In this document: in pieces, positions 25,981-34,699 of the stretch
How positions within the stretch are numbered: the first letter of the stretch is position 1
How the letters are laid out: every line of letters begins with the position of its first letter
The notes under the pieces: model-generated
Told to the model about the DNA's origin: nothing
Seen by the model: the letters and a program-made list of their open reading frames with translations, nothing else
The model's database searches: none
Made by a program: the position numbers and the translations under genes
NCBI RefSeq assembly: GCF_009834225.1
Contig: NZ_CP047176.1
Span: forward strand, 744,001 to 808,000
From: Rathayibacter sp. VKM Ac-2759
Lineage (GTDB): Bacteria > Actinomycetota > Actinomycetes > Actinomycetales > Microbacteriaceae
Length of the DNA: 64,000 nucleotides
Direction of reading: 5' to 3'

Positions 25981-26597
25981 ACCTCCACGGTGGTCAGGGT
26001 CTGGACGGAGCGGCGGAACTCGGTCTGCATGTCGAGCGCGTCGCGCTGCAGCAGCCACTGCACCTGCAGGCCGTCCATGGTGGCGACGGTCCGGATGGCG
26101 GCGCTGCGCGGGTCGACGCCGGGCACGAGCTGGCCGCGGGTGAGCATGTCGCCGAAGGCGTCGGTGAACAGGTCGACGACGTAGCGGTAGCGGTTCGCGA
26201 AGTACTCGTGCGCCGGGTGGTCGGCGTGCGTCGCCTCGGCCGAGAGCACGCACTGCAGCTCGACGAGGCCCGGGATCTGCGTGTTGTAGGCGACCAGCTC
26301 GACGAGGGCGCGCACGGTCTCGAGCCCGGGGACGGCCTCGCCGCTGGGCACGCGGGTGATCGAGTGGTCGTCGCGGAGGGTGAGCACGGCCGAGAGCAGC
26401 TCCCACTTGTTGGCGAAGTGGTGCAGCACGCCGGCCTGGCTGAGCCCGACCTTCTCGGCGATCTCGCGGAGGGAGGCGGCGTGGTACCCGCTCGCCGAGA
26501 ACACCTCGAGGCCCGCGCGGACGATCTCGGCGCGCCGGGCCGCCGTCTTGGCGTACTGCCCGCGCGGACGCCGCGGGGGTGAGGTGGGGAGTGCCAT
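25977..26597 (-). CDS. TetR/AcrR-family regulator of the carbohydrate locus
   Basis: 206 residues. The DNA-binding domain is AEIVRAGLEVFSASGYHAAS, then LREIAEKVGLSQAGVLHHFANKWELL with a clear helix-turn-helix. The ligand domain is variable and ends with a Leu-rich dimer helix (QVQWLLQRDALDMQTEFRR). It is first in the operon with the glycosidase and the nucleoside-hydrolase-like gene. The 26598-26916 gap in front of it contains repeated AAACCT/AGGTTT boxes that probably are its operators, allowing control of both arms of the locus. The inducer would be a sugar of the pathway. Confidence 0.88.
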   Translation of the reverse strand: MALPTSPPRRPRGQYAKTAARRAEIVRAGLEVFSASGYHAASLREIAEKVGLSQAGVLHHFANKWELLSAVLTLRDDHSITRVPSGEAVPGLETVRALVELVAYNTQIPGLVELQCVLSAEATHADHPAHEYFANRYRYVVDLFTDAFGDMLTRGQLVPGVDPRSAAIRTVATMDGLQVQWLLQRDALDMQTEFRRSVQTLTTVEV

Positions 26598-26682
26598 GAA
26601 GTGCCTCCTGGCGCGTCGTTGCGAGGTGGTGCTGCGGGCGCCGTGAGGCGGGCAGGGGGAGGTTCGTCGCCCCCCGGTGCGA

Positions 26683-26843
26683 GAAACCTAGCCCCTTGAG
26701 GTTTCCGAGTCAAAAACCTGGTGTCGATTCGGCTTTCAGGTTTCTCCCCGTCAGCGCGCAGATGCGGAGGCGCCGCATTCCCGTGACCGGTCACGAAAAT
26801 CACGAAAACCTAACGCCGCGAAGTTTTTTCGATGAAAACCTAG
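26683..26843. promoter_or_regulatory. AAACCT/AGGTTT box array between divergent carbohydrate operons
   Basis: Perfect inverted repeat GAAACCT-(9 nt)-AGGTTTC at 26683-26705; AAACCTG/CAGGTTT at 26714-26743; CGAAAACCT (26803-26811) facing AAGTTTTTTCG (26821-26831); and GAAAACCTAGG at 26834-26844. This AT-rich patch stands out from its surroundings. It lies in the 319-nt gap that has no gene, between the TetR operon and the importer operon. Confidence 0.65.
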
Positions 26844-26916
26844 GGGTCATCTGTTTTTCGTGTTAGCTTCCTCGGCACCGGCTCATGGAAGTGCCGGGAG
26901 AACCTGGAGACCGAAG

Positions 26917-28443
26917 ATGTTCCGATGGAAGAGGCTGGCGGCCGCTGCGATCGCCATCACCACGATGGTCGGCTTGACCAGCTGCGCTGCCGACTCGGGA
27001 GGAGGATCCTCCGACGGCTCGGGCGGCACGCTCACTCTCGGCGCGATCCAGACCCTGTCGACGTTCGCCGCGGCGGACTCGTACTGGGCCAACGAGTCGC
27101 CCTACATGCAGGCCGTGTACGACACCGTCCTCCGGGCCGAGCCCGATGGCACGATCACCGAGGGCCTCGCCTCCGCGTGGGAGTACAACGAGGACAGCAC
27201 CGTCCTCACCCTGACGATCCGCGACGGAGTCACCTTCTCGGACGGCTCGACGCTCGACGCCGACGCGGTCGCCCAGAACCTGATCCGCTTCCGCGACGGC
27301 AACTCGCCCGACACGAACAAGATGGCCGACCTCGCCGACGCGGTCGCGACCGACGCCTCGACGGTCACGGTGACCCTCAAGCAGGCCAACCCGACCTTCC
27401 TCTTCTACCTGACGCAGAACGCCGGCCTCGTCGAGGCACCCTCGGCCTTCGAGTCCGCCGACATCCAGACCACCCCCGTCGGATCCGGCCCCTACGAGCT
27501 CGACGCGTCGAAGACCGTCATCGGCACCTCCTACGCCTTCACCAAGCGCGACGGCTACTGGGACGAGGAGTCGGTCCACTACGACGACCTGGTCATCAAC
27601 GTCTACAGTGACTCCACCGCTCTGGTGAACGCGATCAAGGGCGGCCAGGTCAACGCGGCCAACACGGTCGACAACAACGACCTCAAGGAGATCGAGGCGT
27701 CGGGCTTCACCGTCAACGCCTTCGAGCTCAACTGGACGGGTCTCCTCCTGCTCGACCGCGACGGCACGATCGCTCCCGCACTCAAGGACGTCCGCGTCCG
27801 CCAGGCGATCAACTACGCCTTCGACAAGGAGTCGCTGCTCACGGCCATCGGCCAGGGCTACGGCACCCCGACCACGCAGATCTTCCCGACCTCGTCGGAG
27901 GGCTACGACGAGTCGCTCGACGACGACTACCCCTACGACCCCGAGAAGGCCAAGGAGCTGCTCGCCGAGGCCGGCTATCCCGACGGCTTCGAGCTGAACA
28001 TGCCCAGCTCCTCGCTGGTCGGCTCCGCGACGTTCACGCTCATCCAGCAGCAGCTCTCCGAGGTCGGCATCACGGTGACCTACACCGACGCCGGCAACAA
28101 CTTCATCGCCGATGTCCTGGCTCCGAAGTACGCCGCCACCTGGCTCACGCTGCAGCAGGACCCCGACTGGGCTCTGATCAACTTCGAGCTGAGCCCGAAC
28201 GCGATCTTCAACCCCTTCAAGAACGCCGACCCCGAGCTCGAGACCCTCATCGAGGCCGTGCGCACCGCCCCGGAGGCGGACTACGCCGCAGCCGTCCAGG
28301 CCGTCAACAAGTACACGGTCGACAACGCCTGGTTCGCCCCCTGGTACCGCCAGCAGTCGAGCTTCGTGACCGATGCGAACACCAAGGTCGAGACCCAGAC
28401 GGGCAACGCCTACCCGTACCTCTGGAACATCACCCCGGCCTGA
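26917..28443 (+). CDS. ABC importer substrate-binding lipoprotein, family 5
   Basis: 508 residues from ATG 26917 with GGAGACC upstream. The signal ends in lipobox LTSC (Cys about 23) followed by a Gly/Ser linker. Family-5 (peptide/oligosaccharide) binding features are YDTVLRAEPDGTITEGLASA, LTLTIRDGVTFSDGSTLDAD, VRQAINYAFDKESLL and YDPEKAKELLAEAGYPDGF. It captures the ligand outside the cell for the permeases that follow. The surrounding glycosidase genes argue for an oligosaccharide rather than a peptide, as known for some Opp-like cellobiose or xylooligosaccharide systems. A GC hairpin separates it from the permease gene, a usual way to make more binding protein than permease. Confidence 0.92.
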   Translation: MFRWKRLAAAAIAITTMVGLTSCAADSGGGSSDGSGGTLTLGAIQTLSTFAAADSYWANESPYMQAVYDTVLRAEPDGTITEGLASAWEYNEDSTVLTLTIRDGVTFSDGSTLDADAVAQNLIRFRDGNSPDTNKMADLADAVATDASTVTVTLKQANPTFLFYLTQNAGLVEAPSAFESADIQTTPVGSGPYELDASKTVIGTSYAFTKRDGYWDEESVHYDDLVINVYSDSTALVNAIKGGQVNAANTVDNNDLKEIEASGFTVNAFELNWTGLLLLDRDGTIAPALKDVRVRQAINYAFDKESLLTAIGQGYGTPTTQIFPTSSEGYDESLDDDYPYDPEKAKELLAEAGYPDGFELNMPSSSLVGSATFTLIQQQLSEVGITVTYTDAGNNFIADVLAPKYAATWLTLQQDPDWALINFELSPNAIFNPFKNADPELETLIEAVRTAPEADYAAAVQAVNKYTVDNAWFAPWYRQQSSFVTDANTKVETQTGNAYPYLWNITPA

Positions 28444-28454
28444 TCCGGTGGTGA

Positions 28455-28480
28455 AGGGGCCGGCCCACGGGTCGGCCCCT
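28455..28480 (+). terminator. Hairpin after the binding-protein gene (attenuator)
   Basis: AGGGGCCGGCC / GGTCGGCCCCT with a 4-nt loop, followed by CCCTTTCTC. Placed between the binding protein and permease genes, it would allow partial read-through. Confidence 0.6.
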
Positions 28481-28530
28481 CCCTTTCTCAGCGCTCGGGC
28501 GCTGTCTCTCCTTGATCGAAGGAACCACTG

Positions 28531-29472
28531 ATGACCAGGTTCATCCTGCGGCGCGTCATCTCGGGGATCATCCTCGTGGTGCTGATCTCCGTCGTCGCGT
28601 ACGCCCTCCTCTACCTCGGCGGCGGCGACATCGCCCGCCGCATCCTCGGACAGAACGCGACGCCGGAGGCGGTGGCCCAGCGGGCCGCGCAGCTCGGCCT
28701 CGACCAGCCGATCTGGACCCAGTACGTCGGCTGGCTCGGCCACGCCGTCACCGGCGACCTCGGCAACTCGTGGTTCACCGGGCAGGCGGTCACGACCGCC
28801 ATCAGCACCCGGGTCAGCGTCACACTCTCGCTGGTCATCGGCGCCACTCTCATCTCGGCGGTCATCGCCGTGGTCCTCGGAGTGTGGGCCGCGGTCCGCC
28901 GCGGCTGGGCCGACAAGCTCGTGCAGGTGGTCTCGATCCTCGGCTTCGCGATCCCCGGCTTCCTCATCGCGCTGGGGCTGGTGACGGTCTTCGCGATCAA
29001 CCTCCGTCTGTTCAAGCCGACCGGCTACGTCAACCTCACCGACTCGTTCTCGGGCTGGGTCGCCACCGTCACCCTGCCGATCATCGCCCTCGCGATCGGA
29101 GGCATCGCCGGTGTCGCCCAGCAGGTCCGCGGCTCGGTCATCGACGCCCTCCGCCAGGACTACGTGCGGACGCTGCGGTCGCGTGGTATTCCCGCCTCCC
29201 GCGTGGTCTTCCAGCACGTGCTCCGCAACGCGGGAGGCCCCGCACTCGCGGTCCTCGCGGTGCAGTTCATCGGCCTCCTCGGCGGCGCGGTGATCGTCGA
29301 GCAGATCTTCGCGATCCCCGGCCTCGGCCAGGTCGCGGTCACGGCGACCACCCAGGGCGACATCCCGCTGGTCATGGGCCTCGTGCTCATCACGGCGATC
29401 ATCGTCGTCATCGTCAACCTGCTCATCGACCTGCTCCAGGGCTGGCTCAACCCGAAGGTGCGACTCTCATGA
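28531..29472 (+). CDS. ABC importer permease (DppB/OppB-type)
   Basis: 313 residues, with GAAGGAACC before the ATG. It has six membrane helices. The N-terminus FILRRVISGIILVVLISVVA is typical of the B-type permease, the periplasm-facing loop lies at about 35-95, and the EAA-like coupling segment is DALRQDYVRTLRSRGIPASR. EQIFAIPGLGQVAVTA near the end is also characteristic. It forms a heterodimer with the permease half of the next gene. Its stop overlaps the next ATG (ATGA), so translation is coupled. Confidence 0.93.
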   Translation: MTRFILRRVISGIILVVLISVVAYALLYLGGGDIARRILGQNATPEAVAQRAAQLGLDQPIWTQYVGWLGHAVTGDLGNSWFTGQAVTTAISTRVSVTLSLVIGATLISAVIAVVLGVWAAVRRGWADKLVQVVSILGFAIPGFLIALGLVTVFAINLRLFKPTGYVNLTDSFSGWVATVTLPIIALAIGGIAGVAQQVRGSVIDALRQDYVRTLRSRGIPASRVVFQHVLRNAGGPALAVLAVQFIGLLGGAVIVEQIFAIPGLGQVAVTATTQGDIPLVMGLVLITAIIVVIVNLLIDLLQGWLNPKVRLS

Positions 29473-31340
29473 CCTCCACCGCCCCGCTGCCCGACCCGTC
29501 CCTCACGGTGGGCATGGAGGAGCGAGCCGCCCGCACGCACCTCTTCCGCCGCCTCCTGCACAACCCGATCGGGCTCGTCTCGCTCGTCTTCCTCGCCCTC
29601 GTCGTGCTCTCGGCGATCCTCGCGCCCCTGCTCGCGCCTGCCGACCCGAACAAGGCGTCGCTCCAGGACGTGCTCGGGGCGCCCGGTGCCGCGCACCTGC
29701 TCGGTGCCGACAGCGCCGGCCGCGACGTGCTCTCCCGCTTGCTCTTCGCCACGCAGTTCAGCCTCGCGGGCGCCCTGGTCGCGCTTCTCGTCGCGATGAT
29801 CATCGGGGTGACGAGCGGTCTGCTCGCCGGCTACTTCGGTGGCTGGTTCGACTCGGTGTCGGCCTGGACGACCGGCCTGCTGATGGCGCTCCCCGGCATC
29901 GTGGTGCTCCTCGCCGCCCGTGCCGTCATCGGCCCGTCGATGTGGCTGTCGATGGCCATCTTCGGCGTCCTGCTGTCGCCCGCGTTCCACCGGCTGGTCT
30001 ACGCCTCCGTCACCGCGGTGCGCGGCGAGCTGTTCGTCGACGCCGCCCGCGTCTCGGGGCTCAGCAACGGCCGCATCATCGCCCGGCACATCCTCACCGT
30101 CGTCCGCGCTCCCGTCATCATCCAGGCGGCGCTCATCGCGGGCATCGCCATCGCGATCCAGGCCGGACTCGAGTTCCTCGGCCTCGGCGACCTGTCGATC
30201 CCGACCTGGGGCTCGATGCTCAACGACGGCTTCTCGAACGTCTTCAACGCCCCGATCCTGATGCTCTGGCCGAGCCTCGCGATCGGTCTCACCTCGATCG
30301 CGCTGACCCTCCTGGGCAACGCGATGCGCGACGAGCTCGAGCGCAGCGCCTCCGGCTCGAAGCGCTCGAAGAAGCGCAAGGCGGCCTCGGCGCCGGCCAC
30401 CGTGCCGACCAGCCTCTCGACGATCGGCATCCAGACGATGCTCGACGAGGACGCGGCCCGGCCGCGGACCGTGGTGCACGAGGAGCCCGCCGGAGCGCCC
30501 AGTGCCGAGGAGATCCTCCGCGTCACCAACCTCTCGGTCGGCTACGGCCAGGGCGACGGATCGACGAAGACCGTTGTGCACGACGTCTCGCTCACGGTGC
30601 GCCGCGGCGAGATCCACGGCCTCATCGGCGAGTCGGGCTCGGGCAAGACCCAGACCGCCTGGTCGGTCCTGCGCCTGCTGCCCGAGGGCGGCCGCATCAC
30701 CGGCGGCTCGATCGTCTTCGACGGATCCGATCTCGCCCACCTCTCCGAGAAGGAGATGACGAAGCTGCGCGGCAAGCGCATCGCGTACATCCCCCAGGAG
30801 CCGATGTCGAACCTCGACCCCTCGTTCACCATCGGGACCCAGCTCGTGCAGCCGATACGCGTGTGCCTGGGCCTGTCGAAGGCGGAGGCGAAGGAGCGGG
30901 CGCTCGCGCTGCTCGCCCGCGTGGGCATCCCCAACCCGCAGCGGACCTTCGACGCGTACCCGCACGAGGTCTCGGGCGGCATGGCCCAGCGCGTGCTGAT
31001 CGCCGGCGCCGTCTCGTGCGACCCCGACCTGCTGATCGCCGACGAGCCGACCACCGCGCTCGACGTCACCGTGCAGGCCGAGGTGCTCGACCTGCTCCGC
31101 GAGCTGCAGTCCGAGCTCGACATGGGCATGATCCTCGTCACGCACAACTTCGGCGTCGTCGCCGACCTCTGCGACCGCGTGTCGGTCATGCGCGACGGCC
31201 GGATCGTCGAGACCGGACCGGTGCGCTCGATCTTCGCCGACCCCCGCCACCCGTACACCCGCGCCCTGTTCGACGCGATCCTCGAGGAGGGGCCCGCGCG
31301 CGGACCGCTCGTCACGGCCACGAAGGAGGCCTCGCGATGA
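29469..31340 (+). CDS. Fused ABC permease (DppC-type) and ATPase (DppD-type)
   Basis: 623 residues. Residues about 25-295 are the C-type permease: signature HLLGADSAGRDVLSRLLFAT, six helices, and the coupling loop FVDAARVSGLSNGRIIARHI. A Lys/Ser/Ala-rich linker (about 296-350) leads into an ATPase with Walker A IGESGSGKTQ, Q-loop YIPQEP, signature VSGGMAQRV, Walker B LLIADEPTTA and the H-loop LVTHNF. In most systems these are two genes. The fusion is in frame with no lesion, and fused forms do occur in actinobacteria. It would supply one nucleotide site; the next gene supplies the other. Confidence 0.92.
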   Translation: MTSTAPLPDPSLTVGMEERAARTHLFRRLLHNPIGLVSLVFLALVVLSAILAPLLAPADPNKASLQDVLGAPGAAHLLGADSAGRDVLSRLLFATQFSLAGALVALLVAMIIGVTSGLLAGYFGGWFDSVSAWTTGLLMALPGIVVLLAARAVIGPSMWLSMAIFGVLLSPAFHRLVYASVTAVRGELFVDAARVSGLSNGRIIARHILTVVRAPVIIQAALIAGIAIAIQAGLEFLGLGDLSIPTWGSMLNDGFSNVFNAPILMLWPSLAIGLTSIALTLLGNAMRDELERSASGSKRSKKRKAASAPATVPTSLSTIGIQTMLDEDAARPRTVVHEEPAGAPSAEEILRVTNLSVGYGQGDGSTKTVVHDVSLTVRRGEIHGLIGESGSGKTQTAWSVLRLLPEGGRITGGSIVFDGSDLAHLSEKEMTKLRGKRIAYIPQEPMSNLDPSFTIGTQLVQPIRVCLGLSKAEAKERALALLARVGIPNPQRTFDAYPHEVSGGMAQRVLIAGAVSCDPDLLIADEPTTALDVTVQAEVLDLLRELQSELDMGMILVTHNFGVVADLCDRVSVMRDGRIVETGPVRSIFADPRHPYTRALFDAILEEGPARGPLVTATKEASR

Positions 31341-32173
31341 GCGAACTGCTGTTGGACGTCAAGAACGTCGTCGTCGAGTACCCCGGCAAGGGGTTCCGCG
31401 CCCAGCCGTTCAAGGCCCTCAAGGGCGTCTCGCTCGACATCCGCCCCGGCGAGACCGTCGGTCTCGTGGGGGAGTCGGGATCGGGCAAGACGACGCTCGG
31501 CCGCGCGGTGCTGGGGCTCGCCCCGGTGACCGGTGGCGAGATCCTCTACAACGGCCGCGACATCGCGCACCTGAACCGGCGCGAGCGCCGCGGGCTCTCC
31601 TCCGAGATCCAGGTCGTGTTCCAGGACCCGTACACCTCGCTCAACCCGTCGCTGACGATCGAGCAGATCCTGGTGGAGCCGCTCACGGTGCGGAAGGTCG
31701 ACGCCAAGGCCGCTTCCACCCGCGTGCGCGAACTGCTCGACCAGGTGGGCCTGCCGCAGTCGGCGGCCGACCGGCTCCCCCGCGAGTTCTCGGGCGGTCA
31801 GCGGCAGCGGATCGCGATCGCGCGGGCGCTCGCCCTCGAGCCGCGGCTGATCGTCTGCGACGAGCCCGTCTCGGCGCTGGACCTCTCGACCCAGGCGCGC
31901 GTGCTCGATCTCTTCACCGAGATCCAGGAGCGCACCGGAGTCGCGTACCTCTTCGTCTCGCACGACCTCGCCGTCGTGCGGCACCTCTCGCACCGGGTCG
32001 CCGTGATGTACCACGGCGAGATCGTGGAGTGGGGCGACGGCGACCAGGTCACCGCGCGCCCGGAGCACCCCTACACCCAGCGCCTGTTCCTGGCGGCCCC
32101 CGTGGCCGACCCCGTGCGCCAGGAGGCGCGCCGCGAGGAGCGCCGCGCGTTCGTGGCCGCCCACGCCGACTGA
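31337..32173 (+). CDS. ABC importer ATPase (DppF/OppF-type)
   Basis: 278 residues, ATG overlapping the previous stop. Walker A VGESGSGKTTLGR, Q-loop VVFQDPYTSLNP, signature FSGGQRQRIAIARAL, Walker B LIVCDEPVSALD and H-loop LFVSHD are all intact. The C-terminus contains EHPYTQRLFLAAP, the usual oligopeptide-type ATPase tail. An 18-bp segment around its stop codon is duplicated (32165-32180 and 32183-32198). It pairs with the ATPase half of the fusion to drive import. Confidence 0.93.
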   Translation: MSELLLDVKNVVVEYPGKGFRAQPFKALKGVSLDIRPGETVGLVGESGSGKTTLGRAVLGLAPVTGGEILYNGRDIAHLNRRERRGLSSEIQVVFQDPYTSLNPSLTIEQILVEPLTVRKVDAKAASTRVRELLDQVGLPQSAADRLPREFSGGQRQRIAIARALALEPRLIVCDEPVSALDLSTQARVLDLFTEIQERTGVAYLFVSHDLAVVRHLSHRVAVMYHGEIVEWGDGDQVTARPEHPYTQRLFLAAPVADPVRQEARREERRAFVAAHAD

Positions 32174-32212
32174 TCGATGACGGCCGACTGATCGATGAAG
32201 AGAGAGAACTCT

Positions 32213-34699
32213 GTGACCGACACCTCCACCGCCCCCGTCATCCCGGCCGAAGGCCCCGACGCCGACGCGCTGCTCACCGAGCTGATCGGCCGTCTCGACC
32301 TCGAGGAGAAGGTGCAGCTGCTCACCGGCCGCGACTTCTGGACCACCTGGCCGATCGAGAAGATCGGACTGCGCCGGATGCTCGTGTCCGACGGCCCCTC
32401 CGGGGTGCGCGGCGAGGTCTGGGACGAGCGCTCGCCCTCGCTCAACCTGCCCTCGGCGACCGCGCTGTCCTCCTCCTGGGACCGCTCGATCGCGAAGCGC
32501 TACGGAGCCGCCGCCGCGGTCGAGGCCCGCCGCAAGGACGTCGACGTCGTGCTCGGCCCGACGATCAACCTGCACCGCTCGCCGCTGGGCGGCCGCCACT
32601 TCGAGGGCTTCAGCGAGGATCCGGTGCTCACCGCCGACCTCGCCGCCGCTTACGTGAGCGGCGTGCAGGAGAACGGCGTCGGGGCGACTCCGAAGCACTA
32701 CATCGCCAACGACTCCGAGACCGACCGCTTCACCGTCGACGTGCGCGTCGGCGACCGCGCCCTGCGCGAGCTGTACCTGCTCGCCTTCGAGCGCGCGATC
32801 GTCGAGACCCGCGCCTGGCTCGTGATGAGCTCGTACAACTCGATCAACGGGGTCACCGCGACCGAGAACGACCTGCTCGAGACTCCGCTGAACAGCGAGT
32901 GGGGCTTCGACGGGGTCGTCATCAGCGACTGGACCGCCGTGCGCTCGGTCGACAGCGCCCGCGCCGCGCAGGACCTCGTGATGCCCGGTCCCGACGGTCC
33001 GTGGGGCGCGGCGCTCGTCGCCGCCGTCCGCGCCGGAGAGATCGAGGAGTCGGTCATCGACCGCAAGGTCCGCCGGATCCTCCGCCTCGCCGCGCGCGTC
33101 GGCGCCCTCGAGGGCTTCGCTCCCGCCGTCGCCGAGCCGGTGCTCGTCGAGGACGGCCGCGCCTTCGCCCGCGAGGCCGCCGCGGCCGGCAGCGTGCTGC
33201 TGCGCAACTCCGGCGAGCTGCCGTGGGACGCGAGCGCCCTCACCTCGGTCGCCGTCATCGGCCACAACGCCCGCGAGGCCCGCACCCAGGGCGGCGGCTC
33301 GGCGACCGTGCTTCCCGAGAAGGTCGTCACGCCCCTCGACGGCGTCCGCGCCGCGCTGCCCGGCGCCCGCGTCGACTACGCGCTCGGCGCGGTCGTGCAG
33401 GACGGAGTCGCGCCCCTCGTCCTCGAGACGATCACCAACCCGGTCACGGGCGAGCCGGGGCAGCGCGTGCGCTTCCTCGACTCCTCCGGCGCCGAGCTGT
33501 TCGTCGAGGACCGCCGCGCGACCTCCCTCGTCTGGTTCGGCGGGACGGCGCCCATCGCTGCCTCGGCCCGCGTCGAGTTCTCGACGATCCTGACCCCCGC
33601 GGCCGACGCCACGGTGCGCCTCGGCTTCGCCGTCGCCGGCACCGCCCGCGTCTTCGTCGACGGCGAGCTGTTCCTCGAGGAGACGCTCTCGCCGGTCGGC
33701 AACGACCTGGGCGCCTCGCTGCTCGCACCTCCCTCGGTCTCGGCTCCGCTCACGGTCACCGAGGGCACGCCGGTCGACATCCGCATCGAGTTCGACATCG
33801 TGCACGCCGAGGGCGACCTCGACGGGGCGCTCGGCTTCACCTACGGCCTCGAGCCCGACGACACCCCGGCCGACGAGCTGATCGCGGAGGCCGTGGCGCT
33901 CGCCCGCGACGCCGACGTGGCCCTCGTGGTCGTCGGCACCAACTCCGCCGTCGAGTCGGAGGGCTACGACCGCAGCTCGCTCGACCTCCCCGGCGAGCAG
34001 GACGCGCTCGTGCGCGCCGTCGCCGCCGTCAACCCGCGCACCGTCGTGGTCGTGAACGCCGGAGCCCCGGTGCTGCTGCCATGGCGCGACGAGGTCGCGG
34101 CCGTGCTGGTCGGCTACTTCGGCGGGCAGGAGATGGGCGACGCGGTCGCCGACATCCTCCTCGGCCGCGTCGAGCCCGGCGGGCGCCTGCCCACCACCTG
34201 GCCGGCCGCGATCGAGGACGTCCCCGTGCTCTCGACGCTGCCCACCGACGGCGAGCTGCACTACGACGAGGGCATCCACATCGGCTACCGCGCCTGGCTG
34301 CGCAGCGAGGTCGAGCCGGCCTACGGCTTCGGTCACGGTCTCGGCTACACCTCGTTCGAGCTGCTCTCGGTGTCGGAGCCGGCCCCCGCGACCGCCGGAG
34401 AGGACGCCGTGCTCCTCGTCGACGTCGCCAACACCGGCGAGCGCGCGGGCAAGATCGTGCTGCAGGCCTACGCCGAGCGGCGCGACTCGGCCGTCGAGCG
34501 CCCCGTGCGCTGGCTGGTCGGCTTCGAGAGCGCGAGCGTCGAGGCCGGAGCGACCGCGCAGATCGCGGTGACCGTGCCGACGCGCCTCCTCGCCACCTGG
34601 AGCGACGGCTGGGAGTACGAGGCCGGAGCCTTCACGATCCGCGTCGGCACCTCGCTCGAGGACGTCCCGCTGGCGACCGAGCTCGAGCTGCTGGCATGA
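32213..34699 (+). CDS. GH3 beta-glucosidase with PA14 insert
   Basis: 828 residues from GTG 32213, which has AGAGAGA about 7 nt upstream; an in-frame ATG at 32195 would add six residues and lacks a site. GH3 features are MLVSDGPSGVRGE, VVLGPTINLHRSPLGGR, KHYIANDSETDR and GVVISDW with the nucleophile Asp. A PA14-like beta domain is inserted after about residue 390 (FLDSSGAELFVEDRR and ARVFVDGELFLEE). The C-domain has YGFGHGLGYTSFE, and a fibronectin-III-like end follows. There is no signal peptide, so it should act on imported di- or oligosaccharides. The GH43 gene follows with an ATGA overlap. Confidence 0.92.
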   Translation: MTDTSTAPVIPAEGPDADALLTELIGRLDLEEKVQLLTGRDFWTTWPIEKIGLRRMLVSDGPSGVRGEVWDERSPSLNLPSATALSSSWDRSIAKRYGAAAAVEARRKDVDVVLGPTINLHRSPLGGRHFEGFSEDPVLTADLAAAYVSGVQENGVGATPKHYIANDSETDRFTVDVRVGDRALRELYLLAFERAIVETRAWLVMSSYNSINGVTATENDLLETPLNSEWGFDGVVISDWTAVRSVDSARAAQDLVMPGPDGPWGAALVAAVRAGEIEESVIDRKVRRILRLAARVGALEGFAPAVAEPVLVEDGRAFAREAAAAGSVLLRNSGELPWDASALTSVAVIGHNAREARTQGGGSATVLPEKVVTPLDGVRAALPGARVDYALGAVVQDGVAPLVLETITNPVTGEPGQRVRFLDSSGAELFVEDRRATSLVWFGGTAPIAASARVEFSTILTPAADATVRLGFAVAGTARVFVDGELFLEETLSPVGNDLGASLLAPPSVSAPLTVTEGTPVDIRIEFDIVHAEGDLDGALGFTYGLEPDDTPADELIAEAVALARDADVALVVVGTNSAVESEGYDRSSLDLPGEQDALVRAVAAVNPRTVVVVNAGAPVLLPWRDEVAAVLVGYFGGQEMGDAVADILLGRVEPGGRLPTTWPAAIEDVPVLSTLPTDGELHYDEGIHIGYRAWLRSEVEPAYGFGHGLGYTSFELLSVSEPAPATAGEDAVLLVDVANTGERAGKIVLQAYAERRDSAVERPVRWLVGFESASVEAGATAQIAVTVPTRLLATWSDGWEYEAGAFTIRVGTSLEDVPLATELELLA

